In this document: one piece after another, positions 17,267 through 24,518 of the stretch
Layout: every line of letters starts with the position of its first letter
Position numbering within the stretch: the stretch's first letter is position 1
Notes under the pieces: model-generated
What the model was told of the DNA's origin: nothing
The model's database searches: none
What the model saw: the letters and a program-made list of their open reading frames with translations, nothing else
Assembly: GCF_020616595.1 (NCBI RefSeq)
Contig: NZ_CP085278.1
Coordinates: forward strand, 1,116,001-1,180,000
Reading direction: 5' to 3'
From: Lentilactobacillus laojiaonis
GTDB lineage: Bacteria > Bacillota > Bacilli > Lactobacillales > Lactobacillaceae
DNA: 64,000 nt
Program-made: the position numbers and the translations under genes

Positions 17267-18779
17267 TGCAATCAGTCCATCTAAAGGCCCTGGTTGCCGT
17301 TACCGCAGCTTTCCAACCTCGATAAAGGCGTTTGCGTTTGTCACTAGGCATATTAGGTTCAAATAGGCGACCATCTTCGACAAAATTCTTAATTTCATCA
17401 ATATCTTTCCAAAAGCCAACCGATAATCCGGCTAAAATTGCAGCACCAAAAGCCGTGGTATCTTCATCACTAGCTCGTTTAATGGGAATATTTAAAATGT
17501 CGGCTTGAAATTGCATTAAATAACGATTTCTAGAAGAGCCGCCATCGGCCATCAACATCGGAATATGCATTTTGGTGTCTTTTTCCATAGTTTCGATAAT
17601 ATCCCGAGTTCCATAGGCAATCGATTGTAAAGTAGCTTTTACAAAATCATCCCGATTGGTGTTACGAGTCAATCCAAAAACTGAACCGCGAACATCTTCA
17701 TCCCAATAAGGTGCTCCTAAACCATTAAAAGCTGGCACGAGATATAAATCATCATTATCATTAGATTCCATCGCAGCCTGACGAGATTCTGGTACGCTAT
17801 CAATCATATGCATTTCATCGGCTAACCAAGTCACTGCTGTGCCCGCAATAAAAATGGATCCTTCTAAAGCATACGTAACTTTTCCCCCGATGTTATAAGC
17901 AATCGTAGTTAATAAGTTTTCATCAGATAATTCCGGTGTATCTCCCGTATTCATCATGATGAAGGCCCCATCACCGTAAGTATTTTTAATCATACCGGGT
18001 TCAAAAGCCATTTGACCAATTAAAGCCGCTTGTTGATCCCCAGCAATACCGGCAATTGGAACTTCAATTCCGTAAAATTGATAATTCTGGGTCGTGCCAT
18101 AAACTTCACTGGAAGTTTTGACCTCGGGCAACATAATTCTGGGAATATTTAGTAGTTTAAGAATATCTTCATCCCAACGTAAGGCATGGATATTAAACAA
18201 CATGGTTCGACTAGCATTTGAATAATCCGTTATATGATAACGGCCCCCCGACAATTTCCAAACTAACCAAGTATCGATGGTTCCAAATAATAATTCTCCC
18301 TTTTCAGCACGCTCTTGAGCGCCAGGAACGTTATCTAAAATCCAACGAATCTTAGTAGCAGAAAAATATGAATCGATAATTAATCCAGTTTTTTTATGAA
18401 TTAAATCTTCATATCCGTCTTTTTCTAATTTTTTAGTTATGTGAGCAGTCTGCTTTGACTGCCAGCCAACTGCATTATAAATTGGCTCACCCGTGGTTTT
18501 ATCCCATATTACCGTGGTTTCACGTTGATTTGAAATTCCGATTCCGGAAATATCTTCGGGATGAATTCCCGCATCGATTAAGGCACTAGAAATTACAGTT
18601 AATACCGAATTCCAGATATCATTAGCATCCTGTTCCACCCAACCATTATGTGGAATGATTTGATCTAAATGTTTATAGCCTTCAATTACTTTTCTACCAG
18701 TGTGATCGAAAATCATTGCTCGTGTACTAGTAGTACCTTGATCGATTGATAAAATATACTTTTCTTTATCATTTAACAT
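17256..18779 (-). CDS. glpK: Glycerol kinase
   Basis: A 507-residue FGGY kinase that phosphorylates glycerol to glycerol-3-phosphate, feeding phospholipid and teichoic acid synthesis or glycerol catabolism. Visible marks are [11 protein letters not shown] at the N-terminus, [29 protein letters not shown], and the C-terminal FGGY signature region [20 protein letters not shown]. In Firmicutes GlpK is activated by HPr phosphorylation at a His in the H-I-T-D/H-x-T-D type loop; here [12 protein letters not shown] is in the expected area, so that control is possible. The start is preceded by GGGGAGG. No facilitator or glycerol-3-P oxidase gene is next to it. Confidence 0.95.
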   Translation of the reverse strand: MLNDKEKYILSIDQGTTSTRAMIFDHTGRKVIEGYKHLDQIIPHNGWVEQDANDIWNSVLTVISSALIDAGIHPEDISGIGISNQRETTVIWDKTTGEPIYNAVGWQSKQTAHITKKLEKDGYEDLIHKKTGLIIDSYFSATKIRWILDNVPGAQERAEKGELLFGTIDTWLVWKLSGGRYHITDYSNASRTMLFNIHALRWDEDILKLLNIPRIMLPEVKTSSEVYGTTQNYQFYGIEVPIAGIAGDQQAALIGQMAFEPGMIKNTYGDGAFIMMNTGDTPELSDENLLTTIAYNIGGKVTYALEGSIFIAGTAVTWLADEMHMIDSVPESRQAAMESNDNDDLYLVPAFNGLGAPYWDEDVRGSVFGLTRNTNRDDFVKATLQSIAYGTRDIIETMEKDTKMHIPMLMADGGSSRNRYLMQFQADILNIPIKRASDEDTTAFGAAILAGLSVGFWKDIDEIKNFVEDGRLFEPNMPSDKRKRLYRGWKAAVTATRAFRWTDCNEK

Positions 18780-18869
18780 TCTCTTACCTCCCCTAACGGG
18801 ATATTACTTCAATAATTTATCCCTATCCTAGCACATTCGCTAGATTCAATATGTATTTTTGCTTATAAC

Positions 18870-18906
18870 AAAAAAGCACATTATGAATATACCACAATGT
18901 GTTTTA
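18870..18906 (-). terminator. Terminator of the 18951-19196 gene
   Basis: Minus-strand stem AACACATT / AATGTGCTT with a 13-base loop, followed by six T. It ends transcription before the glpK promoter region. Confidence 0.75.
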
Positions 18907-18950
18907 GGTTACAAATTGTTTATTTAAAAGCTTTTATTGATATATACCAA

Positions 18951-19196
18951 TTATCGTTTAATTTCTATACGGATATCTTCTAGACCATCAGCTGGTTTAA
19001 TAGATTCAGTGTATGTAAAATCAGCTTCTTCAAAGTATTTTTTAATTTCTTCGTTAACTTGTTGTAATTTACGACGATCCCCATCTTGTTGTTTGACTAA
19101 AATAATATATTTACCTTTATCAGCATTAACTTCACCAAATTTATATAATACATCAACCGTGTTTAGAATTTGATCGATCATTTGTTTTTCTGTCAT
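18951..19196 (-). CDS. Small acidic/basic protein of unknown function
   Basis: An 81-residue protein starting MTEKQMIDQ. GGGGGAT sits 7 bases upstream, which decides against an ATG five codons earlier that overlaps it. Two helical halves flank a YIILVKQQDGDRRKL strand-turn region. There is no signal peptide or membrane segment. I do not recognise a family. It is transcribed alone. Its ribosome binding site contains the exact complement of the UCCCCC loops of the RNAs at 20.7-21.0 kb. Confidence 0.6.
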   Translation of the reverse strand: MTEKQMIDQILNTVDVLYKFGEVNADKGKYIILVKQQDGDRRKLQQVNEEIKKYFEEADFTYTESIKPADGLEDIRIEIKR

Positions 19197-19347
19197 TAGT
19201 TTATCCCCCATAAAGTATTATTTAATTGTATTTTATCGCTAAAACTATAAATAAACTATTAATATGGCTAGTAATTACCTGAGCAAATCATTTTACATTC
19301 CCAAACGGTAAAGCTATACTTTATTTTTAATCTGTGAGGTGAAAATT

Positions 19348-19548
19348 TTGACTACATATGAATTAGAAAGCTCCAAACAATTAATTAGAGCTGCTCAAAC
19401 CGGTCAAATCATTGCTTTTACCGCTAATGGTCGCCACGTTACTGGAACGGTAGCGGCCGTTAGATCCGGTTTAACCTTTATAAAATTACCCGCTCGGGGA
19501 ATTCAAGAATTTTCTATTAAACATATTACCGATCTTCGGGTATTTTAA
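19348..19548 (+). CDS. Small protein of unknown function
   Basis: A 66-residue protein read from TTG at 19348, 7 bases after GAGG; a GTG at 19339 lies inside the ribosome binding site and is less likely. The sequence alternates short strands (QIIAFTANGRHVTGTVAAV, GLTFIKLPARGIQEFSI), as in a small beta-barrel of SH3 or Sm type. No family is recognised. It is a single gene followed by a strong palindromic terminator. Confidence 0.55.
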   Translation: MTTYELESSKQLIRAAQTGQIIAFTANGRHVTGTVAAVRSGLTFIKLPARGIQEFSIKHITDLRVF

Positions 19549-19549
19549 A

Positions 19550-19590
19550 AATAAAAAAACGCAACTAATTAGTTGCGTTTTTTTTCATCT
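19550..19590. terminator. Bidirectional palindromic terminator
   Basis: AAAAAACGCAACTAA / TTAGTTGCGTTTTTT forms a perfect stem with A and T runs, shared by the two convergent small genes. It overlaps the 3' end of the 19565-20197 gene. Confidence 0.88.
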
Positions 19591-20197
19591 TATTCATGAT
19601 TTGTTTAGCCGTTTCATTTCTACGTCGTTCAGTTAATAAAATGACATTATCGGGAACTGGTTTTTTATGCAAGATGATATTCAAAGGAATGTTCATGTTA
19701 TGTTGCTTTTCAAATAACTTGATATCATCGTATTTTACATCTTCAATATACCCTAGCATATACTGCATACCCTTTTGTTTATGTTCATCCCAAACGTGTT
19801 TTTTATCACTTTCATTGATAAATTCATCTTCCGAAAATGAATCTAAAAATTCGACCAATTCTTTAGAATTAGAAAGCTTTTTTTGAACTCCTAAAAAATT
19901 GATGTAACGTTTTAATACTGGAACAACACTTTCAAAGAATTCTTTAGTAGCTGAAATCTTTTTAGGATAATATTTTAGTAAGACTGCTTTAGTAGACTGA
20001 ACGTTCCAATCTTGAATGAGCTTATTTTCATATTGATATGATAGGCCGGCAAACGAATGCGTTACATAAAATGCCATTTTCTTTTGCATAGTTGAAAGTT
20101 GTTGATATGACTTAGTAGATCTAAAACGAACAAACCAAAAATGGTTATCTTCAAAATTTTTGTCCATAATAACTTCAGAAAAACTTTTATTAACCAT
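19565..20197 (-). CDS. Hypothetical cytoplasmic protein
   Basis: A 210-residue protein beginning MVNKSFSEVIMDK after AGAGGG. It is rich in Lys, Phe and Tyr, mainly helical, with an aromatic cluster FWFVRFRSTKSYQQL near the N-terminus and a basic C-terminus (ERRRNETAKQIMNKMKK). There is no signal peptide, membrane segment or known catalytic motif. I do not recognise the family. It ends at a shared terminator and its promoter lies next to the long non-coding stretch at 20198-21058, so an accessory origin is possible. Confidence 0.55.
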   Translation of the reverse strand: MVNKSFSEVIMDKNFEDNHFWFVRFRSTKSYQQLSTMQKKMAFYVTHSFAGLSYQYENKLIQDWNVQSTKAVLLKYYPKKISATKEFFESVVPVLKRYINFLGVQKKLSNSKELVEFLDSFSEDEFINESDKKHVWDEHKQKGMQYMLGYIEDVKYDDIKLFEKQHNMNIPLNIILHKKPVPDNVILLTERRRNETAKQIMNKMKKNATN

Positions 20198-20667
20198 TTA
20201 AAAGCCCTCTTTCGATTAAAATTAACTATAAAAATCATCATCACAACCACTAAAGACTGTTCTACCTAAATTACTTACAATTTTATAACCGCAGTCGATC
20301 AATCTTAGTAGCTGCTGCCAACGTGAGTATTAAGTTTGTAACTTCAGAGCAGCCTAACCAATCTTTGGTAAGCTTCTTAAAAATACCCTTTCATAAACAT
20401 GTTAGTACTAATATGTGATCAAATCAAACTGAATTTAAGTATTTTCAGGGTTATCGGAGATAATTCTTACTGAAAATAGGATAATAAAAACTTTGATAAT
20501 TATTTTAATTTAAATGTTTTACTAAATTAAGCTTTAAAATCATAGATAAATCACTAAAAAACCTTAATTTAATCATAAATAAAGCGCTTTTATAACCAAA
20601 AAATTATTTCGTTATAGATTTTAGTAAAACGTATAACTTCATATAAAATTCATATTTTATTCCTTGA
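20198..20667. other. Long AT-rich stretch without a gene, with one large inverted repeat
   Basis: No reading frame with a start and ribosome binding site is present. At 20281-20380 the base composition is clearly more mixed than in the surroundings; on the minus strand an open frame of about 34 codons without start codon runs through it, which could be a gene remnant. At 20439-20479 an inverted repeat TATTTTCAG / CTGAAAATA encloses a second pair GTTATC / GATAAT, so the region can fold into a branched hairpin. The rest is AT-rich. Confidence 0.5.
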
Positions 20668-20696
20668 TTGACAACATTTATGGCTTATATTATTAA
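20668..20696 (+). promoter_or_regulatory. Promoter of the first C-rich RNA
   Basis: A consensus -35 TTGACA at 20668-20673 is followed after 17 bases by TATTAA at 20691-20696. An overlapping TATTAT lies at 20688. Transcription would start around 20700-20704, directly at the first hairpin. Confidence 0.65.
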
Positions 20697-20699
20697 ACA

Positions 20700-20832
20700 T
20701 AGTAATAAGTGATTATTACTTACCTCATATAAATAAATTAAATCCCCCTTTAATTTATTATTTTATATTCATATTCTTCCCCTAGAATAAAGTACTTAAA
20801 AGACTAGTCTCCCCCGACTAGTCTCTTTTTTT
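20700..20832 (+). ncRNA. Putative small RNA with three UCCCC-loop hairpins
   Basis: About 130 nt between a good promoter and an intrinsic terminator, with no coding potential. Four hairpins in a row can be drawn: 20701-20720 (AGTAATA / TATTACT), 20732-20759 (11 perfect pairs, loop UCCCCC), 20772-20789 (TATTCT / AGAATA, loop UCCCCU) and the terminator 20801-20824 (AGACTAGTC / GACTAGTCT, loop UCCCCC) followed by a T run. Three different stems present almost the same 6-base loop, so the loop is the conserved unit. C-rich loops of this type are used by Listeria LhrC and staphylococcal sRNAs to pair with Shine-Dalgarno sequences. A post-transcriptional repressor role is an inference. Confidence 0.7.
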
Positions 20833-20861
20833 ATCACAAAATCTTCATAAAAAATTCTAAT

Positions 20862-20886
20862 TTGCATTACCATTTTGTAATATAAT
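20862..20886 (+). promoter_or_regulatory. Promoter of the second C-rich RNA / cadD leader
   Basis: A consensus -10 TATAAT lies at 20881-20886. The best -35-like word, TTGCAT at 20862, is only 13 bases away, so the -35 assignment is uncertain. Confidence 0.45.
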
Positions 20887-20892
20887 CTTATA

Positions 20893-21018
20893 GTAGATAA
20901 ATTTTGGTTATGTAGAAGTACATATCATAATTTTCCCCCTACACAACGATTATTGTTGTTTATAAAACTTAATGTGTTTTATTAAAAAGAGTTCTCTCCC
21001 CCGAGAACTCTTTTTTTG
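20893..21018 (+). ncRNA. Second structured C-rich RNA, possibly the cadD leader
   Basis: About 125 nt. Hairpins: 20909-20924 (TATGTA / TACATA, loop GAAG), 20943-20959 (ACAAC / GTTGT), 20962-20982 (ATAAAAC / GTTTTAT) and the terminator 20986-21013 (11 pairs AAAGAGTTCTC / GAGAACTCTTT, loop UCCCCC) with a T run. An unpaired UUUUCCCCCU lies at 20931-20940. The terminator loop is identical to that of the RNA just upstream although the stems differ, which points to related function. The terminator ends about 40 bases before the cadD start, leaving no room for another promoter, so cadD is likely reached by readthrough. The RNA may be a free sRNA, an attenuator leader, or both. Confidence 0.6.
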
Positions 21019-21058
21019 TTGTACCATGGTAATAATTCAATATACCGAGGTGCCAATT

Positions 21059-21652
21059 TTGATTAATAATTTAATTACTGCCACTATTGCATTTCTAGCT
21101 ACCGACATTGATGACTTAGTAATTATGTTTACTTTTTATATGACTGCGAAAACCACCAATCCAAAAATCAAACAAAATCACCCCGTCCTAAAAATATTTA
21201 GTGGTGAATTAATTGCCTATCTAGTCATCTTATTACTTAGTGATGTAGCTAGTTACGGCTTACGGCTCTTTCCAAAAGCTTTTACCAATGGTCTAGGAGC
21301 CGTCCCTTTATTTATGGGAATTAAAATTTTATGGGATCTCCACGAGGAACACAATCATAAACGAAAAAGCACCGCTAAAAACATTGGTATTATTACCCTA
21401 CCATCCATTCTTTCAATCTGTTTAGCCGATGGTGGTGACAATCTGGGAGTATATATTCCCTTCTTTTCATCCCTATCCATGGAAGATCTATTAGGAATTA
21501 ATATTTACTTATTAGCCCTTATGGCCATTTGGTGTGTGGTAGGATTCTTACTATCTAAGTTAAATGGACTTAACAAAGTATTTCAAAAATACGGTTCTTT
21601 AATCACCGGAACTATCTTAATCATTTTAGGATTTATCTTGATCTTTAAATAA
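21059..21652 (+). CDS. cadD: CadD-family cadmium resistance transporter
   Basis: A 197-residue membrane protein. The TTG at 21059 is chosen because GAGGTG lies 7 bases upstream and because an earlier in-frame start would place the N-terminus inside the terminator hairpin. The family pattern is visible: FLATDIDDLVIMFTFY in the first membrane segment with its paired Asp, SICLADGGDNLGVYIPFF in the middle, and a final segment GTILIILGFILIF. CadD-type proteins give cadmium (and possibly other metal or amine) resistance in staphylococci; in lactobacilli the true substrate is untested. No cadC/cadX-type regulator is adjacent; the leader RNA upstream may be the control. Confidence 0.85.
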   Translation: MINNLITATIAFLATDIDDLVIMFTFYMTAKTTNPKIKQNHPVLKIFSGELIAYLVILLLSDVASYGLRLFPKAFTNGLGAVPLFMGIKILWDLHEEHNHKRKSTAKNIGIITLPSILSICLADGGDNLGVYIPFFSSLSMEDLLGINIYLLALMAIWCVVGFLLSKLNGLNKVFQKYGSLITGTILIILGFILIFK

Positions 21653-21684
21653 AAGGTTCTAGCCAATGGCTAGAACCTTTTATT
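21650..21684. terminator. Bidirectional terminator between cadD and manA
   Basis: Perfect stem AAAAGGTTCTAGCCA / TGGCTAGAACCTTTT. Its core CTAGCCAATGGCTAG is the same as in the terminator at 1131-1165. Confidence 0.9.
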
Positions 21685-21685
21685 T

Positions 21686-22642
21686 TTATCGATTTTCATG
21701 ACTAGCAATTAACGTCATCGTACCGGCTAATTCATAATTTTGAATGGAATTAGGCAAAATCCAACTCATGCCTTTTTCAATGGAATATTTTTCATCATTA
21801 ACTATTAAGGAACCGGATCCTTCAATTACGGTCATAATTTGGTAAGGCGCCACATTTTCCAAATGACTAATACCTTTAATTGATAATTTATTGACTGCAA
21901 AATACTTTTCGTCAACTAAATTAGTAATTTGGCCATTTTCCACTAATTTAGTACTCGTCTCATTGTGATAATCGACGTGCGGAATCTTAGTAACATCTAA
22001 AGCTTGTTCGATTTGTAAATCACGTTTTTGGCCAGTTTTTTCATCAACTCGATCAAAATCATAAAATCTAAAAGTCATATCGGAACTCTGTTGGGTTTCA
22101 AGGGCGACAATCCCGGCTCCTAAAGCGTGTAAGGTGCCCGCTGGAACATAGTAGAATTCCCCAGCTTTAACCGGAATTGTTCGTAATTTTTCGTCTAAAT
22201 GGCCTTGATCAATTGCGGTTTGAAATTCCGATTTAGTTTGTGCAGTATGGCCAAAATAAAGTTTCGCATCGGGTTTGGCTGATAAAATGTACCAGCTTTC
22301 CGTTTTACCATATTTTTCACCATGTTCACGAGCATAGGTATCATCGGGATGAACTTGAATTGATAAATCTTTATTGGCATCTAAAATTTTAACTAGGAGT
22401 GGAAAGGCTTGGCCTTTTGGATGACCTCCGAAAAGTTCCGGATTTGCTTCCCAAACCTCTACTAAACTTTTACCTTTTAAATCACCATTTTGGATCGTAC
22501 TAGCTCCATGATCATGAGCAGAAACAATCCAAGCTTCCCCAATTTTATCATTAGGTAAATCAAAACCGTAGTCTTTTAAATGATCACCACCCCAAATCTT
22601 TTCATGCAATGGAGCGCTTAAAAAAAGTGGTGTTTGTTTCAT
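21686..22642 (-). CDS. manA: Mannose-6-phosphate isomerase, class I
   Basis: A 318-residue cupin-fold metalloenzyme that interconverts mannose-6-P and fructose-6-P. The zinc site is seen as SIQVHPDD (Gln and His), the Glu in KTESWYIL, and the late His in VPAGTLHALGAG. The QQSSDMTFRFYDFDR signature is intact. Length fits the Firmicute type. GGGGAAA precedes the start. It is monocistronic and serves mannose use or GDP-mannose supply. Confidence 0.95.
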   Translation of the reverse strand: MKQTPLFLSAPLHEKIWGGDHLKDYGFDLPNDKIGEAWIVSAHDHGASTIQNGDLKGKSLVEVWEANPELFGGHPKGQAFPLLVKILDANKDLSIQVHPDDTYAREHGEKYGKTESWYILSAKPDAKLYFGHTAQTKSEFQTAIDQGHLDEKLRTIPVKAGEFYYVPAGTLHALGAGIVALETQQSSDMTFRFYDFDRVDEKTGQKRDLQIEQALDVTKIPHVDYHNETSTKLVENGQITNLVDEKYFAVNKLSIKGISHLENVAPYQIMTVIEGSGSLIVNDEKYSIEKGMSWILPNSIQNYELAGTMTLIASHENR

Positions 22643-22701
22643 ATCAATTTCCCCAATTCTTTTAGTTTATGTATCCAAATTGAGTATACCGCAACCAAAA
22701 T

Positions 22702-22740
22702 AAAAAGAGTAGCTTATCATTAAGATAAACTACTCTTTTG
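22702..22740 (-). terminator. Terminator of the metal-binding lipoprotein gene
   Basis: Stem AAAGAGTAGCTTATC / GATAAACTACTCTTT with one mismatch. It overlaps the last codons of the gene. Confidence 0.8.
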
Positions 22741-23613
22741 AATTTTAATTAAAGCATCATATTGATTTTGCATCCAGGTTAAATAAGTTTCGTTTTTCGG
22801 CATAGATTCAGTAATTTTTAAAATAGGAATATGATTTTGCCGAGCCTCTTCCACTAAATTATCAATAATTTTACCACCTGATTGGGTATTATCGACTAAC
22901 ATGGCAATTTTATGGTGCTGAAAGTCCGTTTGCATTTTTTTAATATCATCTGGAGTAGGATCAACTTCTTTAGAAATAGCATTTTCAAATCCCGGATTAT
23001 TAACTTGATAGCCTAAATTTTCTAGCGCGTAATTAAAGACGGGTTCGGTTACATCTACTCGAGAATTGGTAACTCCCCGTTTAGCTTGAGCAATGGTTTG
23101 ATCTAATTGCTTAAACGAAGCAATGTACCGTTTAGCATTATTTTGGTATTCACTGCGGTGCTTAGGATCTAATCGACTAAATTGGTTCGCCAAATAGTTC
23201 GCTAAATTTTTCATGGTTGCTGGTTGATACCAGATATGTTCATTATCCCCCGACTGCTTATGCATAACCGTTTCGCCCACTTTAATATTTTTCGCCGAAC
23301 TATCCGTTGATAAACGATTCATCCAAGTATCATAGCCTAGACCATTGGAAATGATCACGTTAGCTCGATCAATTTTTTTAGCATCAGCGGTGGTGGGTTC
23401 AAAATCATGCGGATCGGTTTCGGTAGTGTCCACTAATGATGACACCGTCCCATGATTGCCTAGAATTTCTTTAGCAACCGAACCATAAAAGTCCATGGAA
23501 GCAACAACTTTAATTTCATTAGATTTTGGTCTAACTTGTTGGCATCCCGCTAAAAATAATCCTAAACTTAAAATACCTAATAACCACAAGCCACTTTTCT
23601 TTAATTGATGCAT
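22720..23613 (-). CDS. Zinc/manganese ABC transporter substrate-binding lipoprotein (ZnuA/AdcA type)
   Basis: A 297-residue lipoprotein: signal peptide with lipobox LAGC at about residues 21-24, so the mature protein starts at Cys24. The cluster A-I solute-binding pattern is complete: DPHDFEPTTAD with the first metal His, NEHIWYQPATMKNLA with the second His, an EPVFNYALENLGY helix start, and LVDNTQSGGKIIDNL with the acidic ligand region. It lacks a His-rich loop. The two His ligands and the Zur-like box upstream favour zinc over manganese. No permease or ATPase gene is adjacent, so the protein must work with a transporter encoded elsewhere. Confidence 0.88.
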   Translation of the reverse strand: MHQLKKSGLWLLGILSLGLFLAGCQQVRPKSNEIKVVASMDFYGSVAKEILGNHGTVSSLVDTTETDPHDFEPTTADAKKIDRANVIISNGLGYDTWMNRLSTDSSAKNIKVGETVMHKQSGDNEHIWYQPATMKNLANYLANQFSRLDPKHRSEYQNNAKRYIASFKQLDQTIAQAKRGVTNSRVDVTEPVFNYALENLGYQVNNPGFENAISKEVDPTPDDIKKMQTDFQHHKIAMLVDNTQSGGKIIDNLVEEARQNHIPILKITESMPKNETYLTWMQNQYDALIKIQKSSLS

Positions 23614-23630
23614 TTAAATACTCCTTTGAT

Positions 23631-23653
23631 TAAATGGTAATAATTACTGTTTA
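23631..23653. promoter_or_regulatory. Zur-like operator upstream of the metal-binding lipoprotein
   Basis: The sequence has a GTAATAATTAC core with AAAT and TTTA flanks. It matches the Firmicute Zur box TCGTAATnATTACGA at 11 of 14 defined positions. It lies 18-40 bases before the start codon, where a repressor would block transcription or initiation. Confidence 0.6.
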
Positions 23654-23685
23654 ACTATATCAAGAAGCATTTTGAGTGTCAATAT

Positions 23686-23722
23686 AAAAAAGACCCTAAC
23701 TAAAGTTAGGGTCTTTTTATTC
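23686..23722 (-). terminator. Terminator of the LysM protein gene
   Basis: Perfect stem AAAAAGACCCTAACT / AGTTAGGGTCTTTTT with a 2-base loop. Confidence 0.9.
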
Positions 23723-23734
23723 ACTAATTAATTT

Positions 23735-24343
23735 TTAGTACCAACCATTAGCTTGCCAGAATGATTGCGCAGCTGACCATGATCCGTAGCGGTTAGCCAC
23801 GTATTGGTTAGCGACTTTTTCTTGATTAGCAGCTGAATAGTCTCCATTTAGATAAGCTGAATCTAATTGGTATTTTCCGATATAACGACCATTCGTAGCG
23901 GTGTATGAACCACCTGATTCACGGTTAGCAATCCAAGCTTTAGCACTGGATTCACTAGATGATCCCGTATTAGTGGTTTTAGTTACCTTAGTAGCGTTAG
24001 CTGAATTAGTAGCTACTGTAGAATTAGAATTGGTATTACTGTAATTAGTATTAGTAGTAACTGGAGTAGTATAACTAGCATTAGTTTGAGTAGTTGAGTA
24101 GTTAGTAGTAGTTCCATCGGGAATGATTAAGCTTTGACCTACTAAAATCACATCGTCTACATTAATATGGTTAGCTTTTTCTAAAGCATCCATAGTAACG
24201 TTATATTTTTGGGACAGTCCCCAAATACTATCTCCTGCTTGAACTGTAATGGTAGTAGAAGCATCGGCATATGTATAGCCTGCAAAATATAATCCAAATG
24301 CTGCGACTGTGGTTGCAAGAACCTTAACAATTGATTTTTTCAT
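23735..24343 (-). CDS. LysM surface protein with Apf/SceD-like C-terminal domain
   Basis: A 202-residue secreted protein starting at 24343; the ATG nine bases upstream lies too close to AGGAG. The signal peptide is residues 1-29. A single LysM domain follows (TITVQAGDSIWGLSQKYNVT to GQSLIIP, about residues 32-75), which binds peptidoglycan. A Thr/Ser/Asn-rich linker leads to a C-terminal domain (AWIANRESGGSY, GRYIGKYQLDSAYL, YGSWSAAQSFWQANGWY) typical of aggregation-promoting factors and IsaA/SceD-type transglycosylases. The Glu in RESGG is the presumed catalytic acid of the lysozyme-like fold. The 5' leader of about 150 bases contains hairpins such as AGGTA...TACCT near 24395-24420. Confidence 0.85.
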   Translation of the reverse strand: MKKSIVKVLATTVAAFGLYFAGYTYADASTTITVQAGDSIWGLSQKYNVTMDALEKANHINVDDVILVGQSLIIPDGTTTNYSTTQTNASYTTPVTTNTNYSNTNSNSTVATNSANATKVTKTTNTGSSSESSAKAWIANRESGGSYTATNGRYIGKYQLDSAYLNGDYSAANQEKVANQYVANRYGSWSAAQSFWQANGWY

Positions 24344-24518
24344 AATAAACATATCTCCTAAGTAATAAAGTAATTTAAATATTTTTAGGTATGAGCATAA
24401 CCGCTTAGCTCGCTTACCTATATTTATAGTGTATCGTTACAGTATTACTTGCGAATATCGCCGATATTAAAGTTTTTCTCCCCGACAGTAACAATGTTAT
24501 CTTAAGGCAACACTATCG

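Noticed and set aside
18780-18950. cre site for glpK
   Set aside because: No word fits WTGNAANCGNWNNCW well enough in this interval.
20801-20832. Reading the C-rich hairpins as minus-strand elements with GGGGGA loops
   Set aside because: The long T runs follow the stems on the plus strand, and the promoter-like elements are on the plus strand.
20972-21058. Upstream extension of cadD starting at ATG 20972
   Set aside because: It runs through the terminator hairpin at 20986-21013 and lacks a ribosome binding site. TTG at 21059 follows GAGGTG and gives the usual family length.
24353-24518. Riboswitch in the leader of the LysM gene
   Set aside because: Hairpins such as AGGTA...TACCT exist, but no known riboswitch core could be recognised.
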